A stretch of DNA of 14,082 nt, from the NCBI GenBank assembly GCA_025353525.1, contig JANXOO010000281.1:1-14082 (forward strand). Reading direction: 5' to 3'. Positions 1 through 6,683 of this stretch are shown here, piece by piece (the stretch's first letter is position 1; each line of letters begins with the position of its first letter). The translations under genes were made by a program, and so were the position numbers. This DNA comes from Schlesneria sp. (GTDB lineage: Bacteria; Planctomycetota; Planctomycetia; Planctomycetales; Planctomycetaceae). Under the pieces are notes generated by a model. That model made no database searches. It was not told where the DNA came from and was given only the letters and a program-made list of their open reading frames with translations.

Positions 1-33
1 GCCAAGAAGTCAGGCCTCGCCCTCCCAAAGTGA
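1..33 (+). CDS. Possible 3' end of an upstream gene (10 codons and stop)
   Basis: Reading from base 1, ten sense codons end at TGA 31-33. A strong hairpin starts four bases later, which is the usual arrangement at the end of a gene. Only ten residues are visible, so no family can be named, and the open frame could be chance. The hairpin is the main reason to propose it. Confidence 0.3.
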   Translation, partial: AKKSGLALPK

Positions 34-36
34 ACC

Positions 37-70
37 GGGTGCAACGGGGCGCGGATCGCCGGTTGCACCC
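37..70 (+). terminator. Strong intergenic hairpin, probable terminator without T-tract
   Basis: GGGTGCAAC (37-45) and GTTGCACCC (62-70) are perfect inverted repeats. Inside them GGCG (48-51) pairs with CGCC (57-60) around a five-base loop, giving a 13-bp stem broken by a small asymmetric bulge. No run of T follows, so this is not a classical rho-independent terminator. It may still end transcription of the gene that seems to stop at base 33, or protect its 3' end. Confidence 0.55.
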
Positions 71-352
71 ACGAGCGATTGGCGAATCTCCCATGGACAT
101 TTGTTCGGCGACAATTATTATTCGCGGTCGCTACTGTTTCCGGCTTCAAAAAGACGAGATGGCCAATCGAGAACTCGGCGGCATCGACGTGAACGACCGA
201 AAACAAAGTATGCCGGGTATGATGACAGCCGGAAGTCGCACCAGGACTTTCCACGGTACGATGTTACAACGTCGTCAGGAGCATGGTAGCGGCAGGTACG
301 TCGAAATACCGCAAGCTGCCTGGCAAATAGCGAAAAGGACAGCAATATCAAA
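71..352. other. Intergenic leader upstream of the methyltransferase
   Basis: No convincing gene was found here. Open frames exist on both strands, but they give arginine-rich, low-information products. The one structure seen is an 18-base near-perfect dyad at 258-275 (ACGATGTT, two bases, AACGTCGT; seven of eight positions match), about 77 bases upstream of the methyltransferase start. No clear -35/-10 pair was recognised. Confidence 0.4.
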
Positions 353-1060
353 ATGAAGTCATCTGTTGAAGAAATTCGCCAGCGATTCGATGCCGATGTC
401 GAACGGTTTTCCAATCTGGAAACGGGGCAGTCGGCGACCGTCGATGCGCCCCTGGCGATGGCGCTGGTTGCACAGGCCGCTGCGGTAGTCACTCCGAATG
501 CAAAACATGTGATTGATGTCGGTTGCGGTGCCGGAAACTATTCTTTGAAATTGTTGCAACTGATTCCAAACCTGGATGTCACTTTGATTGACCTCAGCCA
601 ACCGATGCTTGATCGGGCTGTCGAACGCGTCAGTCGGGCGACAAACGGGACGGTCACCGCCATCCAGGGAGATATTCGCGAGATCGAACTTCCTGAATCG
701 GGCTGTGACATCGTCCTGGCATCGGCAGTCTTGCACCACCTGAGATCAGACGCAGAGTGGCAAAACGTCTTTGCGGCCTTCTGTCGCGGACTACGAACCG
801 GGGGCTCGATCTGGATCTTTGATTTGATCGAGAGTTCACTCAAGTCGGTTCAATCCCTCATGTGGCAGCGGTACGGTGAATACCTCGCCAACTTCAAAGG
901 TGCCGCATGGCGAGATGAGGTGTTCGCCTATGTCGATCGCGAAGATACCCCGCGGTCGCTCGTCTTTCAGCTTGATCTGCTTCGCTCGGTTGGATTTCAG
1001 CAGGTAGAGATCCTGCACAAGAATTCGTGTTTCGCGGCGTTTGGTGCCGTCAAAAGTTGA
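353..1060 (+). CDS. Class I SAM-dependent methyltransferase, substrate unknown
   Basis: A 235-residue protein with a single Rossmann-type methyltransferase domain. The SAM-binding motif I is VIDVGCGAGN at residues 53-62. The acidic residue at the end of strand 2 lies in LIDLSQPML (78-86). GDIREI (106-111) and the segment DIVLASAVLHHL (119-130) form the following motifs, in the pattern of methyltransferase type 11/12 domains (ubiE-like, cmoA-like). The N-terminal helix (IRQRFDADVERF) and the C-terminal part after residue 160 probably form the substrate site, but nothing there names a substrate. There is no signal peptide, so the protein should be cytoplasmic. An AAAAGGA at 333-339 can serve as ribosome binding site, at somewhat long spacing. 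The gene is first in a same-strand run with a DUF2721 membrane protein and an RraA family protein. Small-molecule or quinone-type methylation is possible but unproven. Confidence 0.9.
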   Translation: MKSSVEEIRQRFDADVERFSNLETGQSATVDAPLAMALVAQAAAVVTPNAKHVIDVGCGAGNYSLKLLQLIPNLDVTLIDLSQPMLDRAVERVSRATNGTVTAIQGDIREIELPESGCDIVLASAVLHHLRSDAEWQNVFAAFCRGLRTGGSIWIFDLIESSLKSVQSLMWQRYGEYLANFKGAAWRDEVFAYVDREDTPRSLVFQLDLLRSVGFQQVEILHKNSCFAAFGAVKS

Positions 1061-1128
1061 CTCGGTTGAGTTCCCGTTGCCGGAATCGTTACGATCCGTT
1101 CCGTGACCAGTGGTCGTCTCCCGGATCG

Positions 1129-1677
1129 ATGCTTTCGTATATCGCGCAATGCCTGCTTATGGAATCCAATCCCTTTGCCGTCCTCTCGCTGATTGTCGCT
1201 CCGGCGATCCTGACAAACGCAAGTTCCGTGCTCATTATGAGTACCAGCAACCGGTTGGCGCGAGGCGTTGACCGGGCTCGTGAACTGTCCAAACAACTCG
1301 AAGAGACGACCCGGTTCGACGGAGATGAAGCGCAGCGACGGATTCGGGAGCTGACGGCTTCCGAAACACGGGTTCTGCTGCTGCTAGGTGCCTTGCGCAG
1401 TTTCTATGTGGCTCTGGGTGCCTTCTCGTCGTCTGCGATTGTCTCGTTGCTCGGTGCGGTACTTGTCCCCGTGCGAGTGGAACTGTTAGTCATGTTACTC
1501 GAGGTGGCTGCCGTCGGTGCAGGGTTACTCGCCGTCAGTGCACTCGTCTACGGTTCCGTTCTGCTGCTCCACGAAACCAGAATCGCCGTTCAGGTCACGA
1601 GTAACCGTGCAGCGACCGTCCGCGAACGAATCCAGAACAAGCAAACAATTCCAGGTGATCACGACAAGCACCTTTAG
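1129..1677 (+). CDS. DUF2721-like membrane protein
   Basis: A predicted 182-residue inner-membrane protein of unknown function. It shows the DUF2721 arrangement: a first hydrophobic helix (about 14-38, with LIVAPAILTNASSVLIM) followed directly by the polar STSNRLARGVDRARELSKQL segment (38-57), a charged probable coiled helix to about residue 80, then two further membrane helices (about 82-112 and 118-148). The C-terminal tail is basic and polar. An open frame extends upstream to a GTG at 1027 inside the methyltransferase gene, but those extra residues are unlike the family. ATG 1129 or ATG 1159 is the likely start, and neither has a strong ribosome binding site. It lies 68 bases after the methyltransferase and 40 before the RraA family gene, so co-transcription is likely. 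The family assignment is from remembered family pattern; no function is known to me. Confidence 0.8.
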   Translation: MLSYIAQCLLMESNPFAVLSLIVAPAILTNASSVLIMSTSNRLARGVDRARELSKQLEETTRFDGDEAQRRIRELTASETRVLLLLGALRSFYVALGAFSSSAIVSLLGAVLVPVRVELLVMLLEVAAVGAGLLAVSALVYGSVLLLHETRIAVQVTSNRAATVRERIQNKQTIPGDHDKHL

Positions 1678-1717
1678 ACGACAATCCGACATCGACAAAA
1701 CCTGGGGACGCAGCCGC

Positions 1718-2386
1718 ATGACCGTTTCGCAACCGTTGACAATAACACTTCCAATGATGCGAGCGTCGCTTTATTCCGCTGTCGTCAGTGATGCGCTGGA
1801 TGGATTGGGTTATAAGCGTCAGTCGCCACGATTACCCTTGCGGCCGTTCACAAGTTCCAGCCTTTTGGTGGGCCGCTGCAAAACGACGCTATGGGTCGAT
1901 ATGGCGCATATGGACACACGTCCGTACGAACTGGAATTAAAGGCTGTCGACGAGTGCCAGCCCGATGATGTCCTGATTGCTGCCGCCGGTGGTTCGGTCC
2001 GATCAGGGATCTGGGGTGAATTGCTGACAACGGCGGCACTTAACGGAGGCTGTGTCGGTGCGATTATTGACGGCGCGATTCGGGATGTCGGCAAAATTCG
2101 TGCGATGAATTTTCCCGTATTCGCTCGGAGTACCTGCGTCTACGACAGCCTTAACCGACAGCGTGTTGTCGATATCGATATTCCGATCGAACTCGACGGC
2201 GTCGCATTTCATCCGGGCGATCTCGTATTCGCTGACGAAGACGGTGTCGTTGTTGTGCCGCAAGTGGTTGAGAACGAAGTGGTCCGGCGAGCATGGGACA
2301 AAGTGAACGCCGAAAACGTCGTGCGAGATGCAATCCGTAACGGGCTTAAATCGACCGAAGCCTTTAAAAAGTATGGCATACTTTGA
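1718..2386 (+). CDS. RraA / HMG-CHA aldolase family protein
   Basis: A 222-residue cytoplasmic protein of the RraA-like fold (also annotated 'dimethylmenaquinone methyltransferase' in older databases, a name now regarded as wrong). Family landmarks are SDALDGLGY (24-32), the segment WGELLTTAALNGGCVGAI (99-116), the Arg-Asp pair in DGAIRDVGK (118-126), and the C-terminal GDLVFADEDGVVVVP (167-181). E101 lies exactly 20 residues before R122-D123. As I recall, that matches the (D/E)-X20-R-D metal/substrate motif of pyruvate-forming class II aldolases and oxaloacetate decarboxylases of this fold. E199 may be the residue contributed across the subunit interface. Enzymatic activity is therefore more likely than RNase E inhibition. 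ATG 1718 is chosen because GGGGA (1704-1708) lies nine bases upstream; the open frame before it is not protein-like. It sits between a membrane protein and a secreted beta-helix protein, and neither names its substrate. Confidence 0.9.
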   Translation: MTVSQPLTITLPMMRASLYSAVVSDALDGLGYKRQSPRLPLRPFTSSSLLVGRCKTTLWVDMAHMDTRPYELELKAVDECQPDDVLIAAAGGSVRSGIWGELLTTAALNGGCVGAIIDGAIRDVGKIRAMNFPVFARSTCVYDSLNRQRVVDIDIPIELDGVAFHPGDLVFADEDGVVVVPQVVENEVVRRAWDKVNAENVVRDAIRNGLKSTEAFKKYGIL

Positions 2387-2484
2387 CCCGGACAGATCAC
2401 CTCCCGGAACAATGCATTAAACCGGCTGATTCGCGATTCCCGTTTCTCACATCGTTCTTCTTCAACAAAACCGAGTACAAACCC

Positions 2485-3318
2485 ATGATCATTGGTCGCT
2501 GTTTTCTGATCGTGTCGCTGCTGGCAGTCAGCCCGATAACGGCAAGTGAGATTTTTGTGGACAATATCATCGGTCGCGACGCCGACGACGGATCGACGAC
2601 TCATTCGAGCGACGGACGAGCAGGGCCGGTCTATTCAATCCAACGAGCTCTTCAACTGGCGGGATTCGGCGATGTCATCGTACTGGCCAAAACCGGCAGG
2701 CCGTATTACGAATCGCTGTCGCTGACAGGTGATCGTCACAGCGGAAACCGATTCAGGCCTTTCATGATTCAGGGGAACGGAGCCACGATCAGCGGGTTAA
2801 GATCCCTGCCTCACGGAAGCTGGCAAAAAGCCGGATCCAAACTTTGGAAAGTGACGCTCACGCGAAAGGGTCACTACCGGCTGCTGCGTAACGGTCGTTC
2901 GCTGCCCGAATTCAAAGCGGAAGGGGGCGAAGACCCCTTGTCGAAATTGTCGCCCGGTGAGTGGACCGCCTGGCGCGGCAGCCTCTATTTCCTTCAGGAT
3001 GGCGTTGATCCGCCAGAGAGCCAGGCGTTCGCATATTCGGCCGAGCAGACCGGAATTTCGTTACATCACGTCAGCAACGTGCTGATTTCGGATGTGACAT
3101 TGCAACATTTTCGTTTTGACGGAATCCACGCACAGGGACTTTGCGACGGAATTATTCTCGACAACGTCAATTCGTTCGAAAACGGGCGTGCGGGAATCGT
3201 TTCGAGCGGTGCATCGAGAATTGAATTATTCGGCGGCAAGATTGCAGGGAACAGTCATCATCAACTACTCGTCCTGGACCATTCGACAGCCATCCCGGAC
3301 GGATGCGAGATCGAGTGA
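2485..3318 (+). CDS. Secreted right-handed parallel beta-helix protein
   Basis: A 277-residue exported protein. Residues 1-20 form a signal peptide (basic start, hydrophobic core, likely cleavage at ITA-SEIF). The mature start resembles planctomycete beta-helix proteins: IFVDN followed by an Asp/Gly-rich turn (RDADDGS), then SIQRALQLAGFGDVIVL (51-67), which is the usual 'series of hits after an entry strand' pattern. Later segments such as NVLISDVTLQHFRFDGIHA (198-216), CDGIILDNVNSFENG (220-234) and SRIELFGGKIAGNS (244-257) look like successive helix coils of the pectate-lyase-like type. Such proteins often bind or cut polysaccharides, but I see no identifiable catalytic set. The protein is short for the class and ends while coils are still being formed, so it may be C-terminally shortened. 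ATG 2485 is chosen for the signal peptide; a TTG at 2383 would add an unlikely 34-residue leader. It lies 98 bases after the RraA family gene. Confidence 0.8.
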   Translation: MIIGRCFLIVSLLAVSPITASEIFVDNIIGRDADDGSTTHSSDGRAGPVYSIQRALQLAGFGDVIVLAKTGRPYYESLSLTGDRHSGNRFRPFMIQGNGATISGLRSLPHGSWQKAGSKLWKVTLTRKGHYRLLRNGRSLPEFKAEGGEDPLSKLSPGEWTAWRGSLYFLQDGVDPPESQAFAYSAEQTGISLHHVSNVLISDVTLQHFRFDGIHAQGLCDGIILDNVNSFENGRAGIVSSGASRIELFGGKIAGNSHHQLLVLDHSTAIPDGCEIE

Positions 3319-3381
3319 AACATACGGTTTGCTGATACCCCGATCCTGCACAAGAAACTCCGTCAATTGCGCCATCCACCC

Positions 3382-4455
3382 TCACTCGACGGTCTTCTTC
3401 GGTACGGCGATTGTCACAGTCATCAGTTGATCGTCGCGACGAACGACCAGTTTCAGTTGATCGCCGCTTTCGAGCCGACCCAGTTCTTCTTTAAGCATTT
3501 GACACGATTGAACCAGATCGTCGCGCACAAACAAAATCAGATCATTGGGTTGCAAGCCAGCGGCTTCGGCCAGTGAACCGGGCAGAACCCGATCGATGTA
3601 CGCAGGTGTCCTGGCGACGACATCAGGAATTGTGATGATCCCGAAATCAGCAGCGTCGTACCGGCGTGGCCTGGTGCGAATTGAATTTTCGTTGCCATCG
3701 TCATCGCGTTTCGTGGAACTGAATCGACCGGAAATGATCTGCCCGACAGTCTCCTGAAGTTCACTGATCGGCATCACGTAATTGAGCCAGGTATTCGTTT
3801 GGGCGTTCCGTAATTCCTTACCGATCATGCCGATAAGTCGACCGTCCCAGGTCGTCAACACTCCGCCTGCCGCACCGGCGTTGTTGGTCACAGCGTCGAT
3901 CACGTAAACGGGGCCCGCATAAGGTGCGTCGAAGGCGCCCCGACGGGCGGCCAGAGTTGTTTTGGCGGCGATGACGCCGTGAATGACTGACACGGGTTCG
4001 TCGCCGGTAGCGACTTTGAAAGCGTTGCTGAAGCCGAGCACCCGTGTCCCCGGCCCGGCGCTCGTTGCCATCCCCATGTCAAAAAAAGGAAGCCCCTCGG
4101 CTTCGATTTTGAGGACAGCCAGATCAAGCGGCGGTTCGGCTCCGATGACTTTTCCCTCAAACCGGCGTCCGTCGTGCAACACGACCGAAACCGTGTCGCT
4201 ATCAAGGATATGACTCCAGACAGTCACAATGTGACCTTGAGGCGATACCAGGAACCCCGAACCATATGCATACAGATTCTTTGATCCTCCCGCTCCGAAA
4301 ATCTTCACGACTTTGGGGGCAACCGTTGCAATTGTTTGCGATGTCGATTGCGCACTGCAGAGATTCGCCGTTGCGGCGATGGCGAAAAAGACGATTGCCA
4401 GGCCAGGTCGTTTTCGTGAAAACATAGACGCGATCCGTATGAAGGAAGTGCTCAT
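3382..4455 (-). CDS. Exported HtrA-like trypsin-fold/PDZ protein lacking the catalytic serine
   Basis: A 357-residue protein: signal peptide, trypsin-like domain (about 40-240), PDZ domain (about 268-352). In the protease domain the order of HtrA landmarks is kept: GSGFLVSPQGHIVT (65-78), a histidine at 82 in a region with one extra residue compared with the usual TNNHV, and PLDLAVLKI (109-117) with D111. At the nucleophile site the usual N-P-G-N-S-G-G-P-L reads N-A-G-A-A-G-G-V-L (192-200), so position 196 is alanine. By that reading the protein cannot act as a classical serine protease and is probably a pseudoprotease: a binding, scaffold or regulatory subunit. The PDZ part (LPGSLAEAAGLQPNDLI, 291-307) is intact. 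An alternative start at 4425 gives a cleaner signal peptide (MFSRKRPG then a hydrophobic core, cleavage near CSA-QS). It lies 33 bases downstream of the active paralogue, almost surely in one operon. Confidence 0.9.
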   Translation of the reverse strand: MSTSFIRIASMFSRKRPGLAIVFFAIAATANLCSAQSTSQTIATVAPKVVKIFGAGGSKNLYAYGSGFLVSPQGHIVTVWSHILDSDTVSVVLHDGRRFEGKVIGAEPPLDLAVLKIEAEGLPFFDMGMATSAGPGTRVLGFSNAFKVATGDEPVSVIHGVIAAKTTLAARRGAFDAPYAGPVYVIDAVTNNAGAAGGVLTTWDGRLIGMIGKELRNAQTNTWLNYVMPISELQETVGQIISGRFSSTKRDDDGNENSIRTRPRRYDAADFGIITIPDVVARTPAYIDRVLPGSLAEAAGLQPNDLILFVRDDLVQSCQMLKEELGRLESGDQLKLVVRRDDQLMTVTIAVPKKTVE

Positions 4456-4488
4456 TTCAAAGGTGATCTTCGCTATTCAGTATTTCAG

Positions 4489-6255
4489 TCATTGGGAGGA
4501 TGGTGAAACTTGCGTTGAGTTCTCTGACGCTGAGACATCGATTGTCAGCAGATCGAACGTACCATAGTCGGTGTCACCGTACCGCACAGAAAACCGGTTT
4601 GGAAAATGCCGTCCCTGGAATTCGGTATATTGCAGGAACCTGACCTCGGACGCATCGACATCTGTTCCAAGTGACGAATCAAATCCTACGAGCAATCCGT
4701 CATTCGTTCTGAAATACCAGTGACACTCGATTGTCGAATTCTTCGTGACCAGAACATCAACCGTCGGTCCCCGTCCGTCGAGCGGGTGACTGCCGTCGTA
4801 ATAGGTCTCGTTAAAGGCCGTTGCCCCTTCGGTGAGCAGCAACTTGAACTGGTAGAGGGCTGCCAGCAAGCCTCCCGATCCTGGCGGTTCGTCGACGAAA
4901 TCGGTCCCATCGAGTTTCTGAAGACCGGGGGCGCGTTTGGTGAACTGCGAGGTCAATGCCTGCGGCAACAATTTGATTTGAAAGCTGTCTCCGTCGACCG
5001 TTCTTCCACCCAGCGTCCATTTTCCCGCGATTCCCTGCCATGCTGAAAATGGCAGCAATCCTTTCAGAACCCGTTCCTGTTCCTGTTGATTGAAATAGTA
5101 ATTGGCATACCCGGCCTTCTTCACGAGCAGCTTTTTGTATTCGTCGGGAAGTTTTTCTTCAGGCAACTCCGCCCCTGTTGCCGGCTGTTTTTCAGGTGAC
5201 CTGGGCCCGCGACCGTTCGGCCGAGGGGGCTGAGGCCCTTTGGGACCGGAGGGGAGGGCGAGTTCCGTCTTACGATGCAGCGGAGGCAATTCAACAAAAA
5301 TCTGGTGTTTCTGACCCTCGCGGCGGTATACGAGCGGTAACGACCACCCTTTGGGATAGATCCCAAGGATGTTTTTGAACTGGTTCACGCTGCCGATCGG
5401 TCGACCGGCGAACGAAATGATCTCGTCGTCATCGCGTAACCCGCGTCGAAACGCATCCGACGATTCCAGAATGGAATCGACGAGCACCGTTCTGTCGGCG
5501 CCGGTACGCACGGTTGCGCCCAGTGTTGCATGGTCGACAATGTGTCCTCCACGAAGCTGATCCATAAAATGACGGATCTGGTTGATCGAAATGGCATACC
5601 CTGCACCAACGTTGACTCGCCCCCGTTTCTCAACAGCAATTCGACCATTGATCCCGATCAATTCGCCTTTGGCATTGAACAACGGCCCTCCGGAATTTCC
5701 CGGATTGATCGAAGTATCGACCTGAATGCAATCGGTATATTCCAGGAATGTTCCCGACGGGTACTGATAGCGATGCGCACCGCTCACCATTCCAAATGTC
5801 ACAGTCGGCTGGAAGTCGGTTGCCAGCAGAAACGGATTACCCATTGCGTACGTCCAGTCACCGGCCATCACGGCGTCGCTGTCACCCAGGGGTGCGAAGG
5901 GGAAATCGGTTCTTCCAAGCATTTTGATCAGCGCGACATCGCCGGTCGGATCGATTCCCACGATGACGGCATCGTAAAGAACCCCGTCATTCAACCCGCA
6001 TTTCATGAAATCGCCGCAGGCGCTGGTAACGTGGAAATTCGACAGAGCGTAACCGTCGGGGCTGATCAGGACTCCCGAGCCACCTCCATTGCCATCTTGA
6101 GAAAAGATCGCAACGACGGCCGGAGCCGCCTGTCGGACGACTTCCGTCCGAACCTGCTGAGCCCGAAGTACTTCGGGTTCGGCGGCGACTGAAACGCCAC
6201 TCGACATCATACTGAACGCGACAATCAGGACCGGCAAGCCAGCGGAACACTTCAT
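4489..6255 (-). CDS. Exported HtrA/DegP-like serine protease with PDZ and an extra C-terminal domain
   Basis: A 588-residue protein. Residues 1-25 are a signal peptide (cleavage near VAA-EPE). The trypsin-like domain (about 35-235) has all three catalytic residues: H75 in SNFHV, D106 in TGDVALIK and S188 in INPGNSGGPLF. A PDZ domain follows (about 243-322; FRRGLRDDDEIISF, GRPIGS). A Pro/Gly-rich linker (about 333-362) leads to a C-terminal region (about 366-575) that usual HtrA proteins lack. Its WTLGGRT start, the long extended strands and the late LQYTEFQGRHFPNRFSV segment resemble a LolA-like lipoprotein-sorting beta-sheet, but this is weak inference. The start at 6255 is supported by GGAAAG (6262-6267) six bases upstream. 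The protein should work in the periplasm on misfolded or specific protein substrates. It is first in the operon with the pseudoprotease and is divergent from the response regulator. Confidence 0.93.
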   Translation of the reverse strand: MKCSAGLPVLIVAFSMMSSGVSVAAEPEVLRAQQVRTEVVRQAAPAVVAIFSQDGNGGGSGVLISPDGYALSNFHVTSACGDFMKCGLNDGVLYDAVIVGIDPTGDVALIKMLGRTDFPFAPLGDSDAVMAGDWTYAMGNPFLLATDFQPTVTFGMVSGAHRYQYPSGTFLEYTDCIQVDTSINPGNSGGPLFNAKGELIGINGRIAVEKRGRVNVGAGYAISINQIRHFMDQLRGGHIVDHATLGATVRTGADRTVLVDSILESSDAFRRGLRDDDEIISFAGRPIGSVNQFKNILGIYPKGWSLPLVYRREGQKHQIFVELPPLHRKTELALPSGPKGPQPPRPNGRGPRSPEKQPATGAELPEEKLPDEYKKLLVKKAGYANYYFNQQEQERVLKGLLPFSAWQGIAGKWTLGGRTVDGDSFQIKLLPQALTSQFTKRAPGLQKLDGTDFVDEPPGSGGLLAALYQFKLLLTEGATAFNETYYDGSHPLDGRGPTVDVLVTKNSTIECHWYFRTNDGLLVGFDSSLGTDVDASEVRFLQYTEFQGRHFPNRFSVRYGDTDYGTFDLLTIDVSASENSTQVSPSSQ

Positions 6256-6266
6256 GGATTACTTTC

Positions 6267-6300
6267 CGAACGAATACCGAACGCATTGTCCGTTCGAACG
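6267..6300. promoter_or_regulatory. Cluster of CGAACG motifs upstream of the protease operon
   Basis: CGAACG occurs at 6267-6272 and 6278-6283, and the perfect palindrome CGTTCGAACG at 6291-6300 holds one copy on each strand. These lie 12-45 bases before the protease start codon, in the leader or promoter. They could be an operator for an unknown regulator, or chance in a CG-rich sequence. Confidence 0.25.
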
Positions 6301-6317
6301 AAGGCAATGCCGTCTTC

Positions 6318-6339
6318 CATCAGAATCGCGGATCTGATG
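6318..6339. other. Hairpin in the leader of the protease operon
   Basis: CATCAG (6318-6323) pairs with CTGATG (6334-6339), and ATC (6325-6327) with GAT (6331-6333), around a GCG loop with one bulged A. This gives nine base pairs. No T-run follows on either strand, so it is not a clear terminator. It may be an operator or an RNA leader structure. Confidence 0.3.
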
Positions 6340-6367
6340 ACTTCGGGGAAGGGCTAATCCGGAAAAT

Positions 6368-6510
6368 TCAGGATGCACTTCGGGTATTCTGCCAGGCGAA
6401 AGACATGACGCATTCGTCGGTCGCGTGTTTCCGAAAGTCCCTGGGGAACACGATCAACGTCACTTCGTTCCAGAATATCACCAGTTTTTCATTGAGGCGA
6501 CCGCCAGGAA
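6368..6510 (-). pseudogene. Coding-like fragment ending at the inverted-repeat element
   Basis: On the minus strand the frame closing at the TGA covering 6368-6370 encodes about 45 residues that look protein-like (for example VIFWNEVTLIVFPRDFRK). Third codon positions are rich in G and C, as in the neighbouring real genes. Upstream of about 6510 the same frame runs into the palindromic element at 6493-6600 and becomes low-quality sequence. No start codon with a ribosome binding site lies at the good part. It may be the 3' remnant of a gene broken by the element, or a conserved non-coding repeat. The family is not recognised. Confidence 0.2.
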
Positions 6511-6600
6511 CGAAAATACAAGTCGCTGAAAAAGTGGGACAGGCACCAGGAAGACCCGGAGCCAGTCCCCCTGGTAGATTTTCCACTGCCGGTCGCCTCA
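6493..6600. repeat. Palindromic element with 11-bp terminal inverted repeats
   Basis: TGAGGCGACCG (6493-6503) and CGGTCGCCTCA (6590-6600) are perfect inverted repeats closing a 108-base segment. Inside is a second hairpin: GGGACAGGCACC (6536-6547) against GGAGCCAGTCCC (6558-6569), with just two A-A mismatches and a ten-base loop. The inner motif matches, from memory, a dispersed intergenic repeat of planctomycete genomes. The whole resembles a small non-autonomous (MITE- or REP-like) element. No clear target-site duplication was seen, and no transposase is present in the window. Confidence 0.6.
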
Positions 6601-6661
6601 CTGAATCCCGAGCGGTGCACGATCTCTGTCCCCCAAACGCCTCGTCATTGATGCGCTCTGG

Positions 6662-6673
6662 CAACAATTGTTG
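6662..6673. promoter_or_regulatory. Palindrome CAACAATTGTTG, possible operator
   Basis: A perfect 12-base palindrome, overlapping a second dyad TTGTTGAACAA (6669-6679). It lies just upstream of the proposed -35 box of the response regulator promoter, where an operator for an activator or autoregulator would be expected. Which protein binds is unknown. Confidence 0.3.
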
Positions 6674-6683
6674 AACAAAAATG

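Noticed and set aside
108..119. 12-base string GCGACAATTATT, also present at 8571-8582
   Set aside because: Several chance 12-base matches are expected within 14 kb; the flanks do not match.
30..356. A 108-codon plus-strand frame whose stop overlaps the methyltransferase start
   Set aside because: It starts with GTG inside a proposed stop codon, runs through a strong hairpin, and gives an arginine-rich product without domain-like pattern. The overlap with the next ATG is likely chance.
118..492. A 124-codon minus-strand frame
   Set aside because: It overlaps the start of a clear methyltransferase gene and shows no coding-like composition.
5530..6192. A 220-codon plus-strand frame opposite the HtrA-like protease
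   Set aside because: It is the antisense shadow of a gene with complete catalytic motifs.
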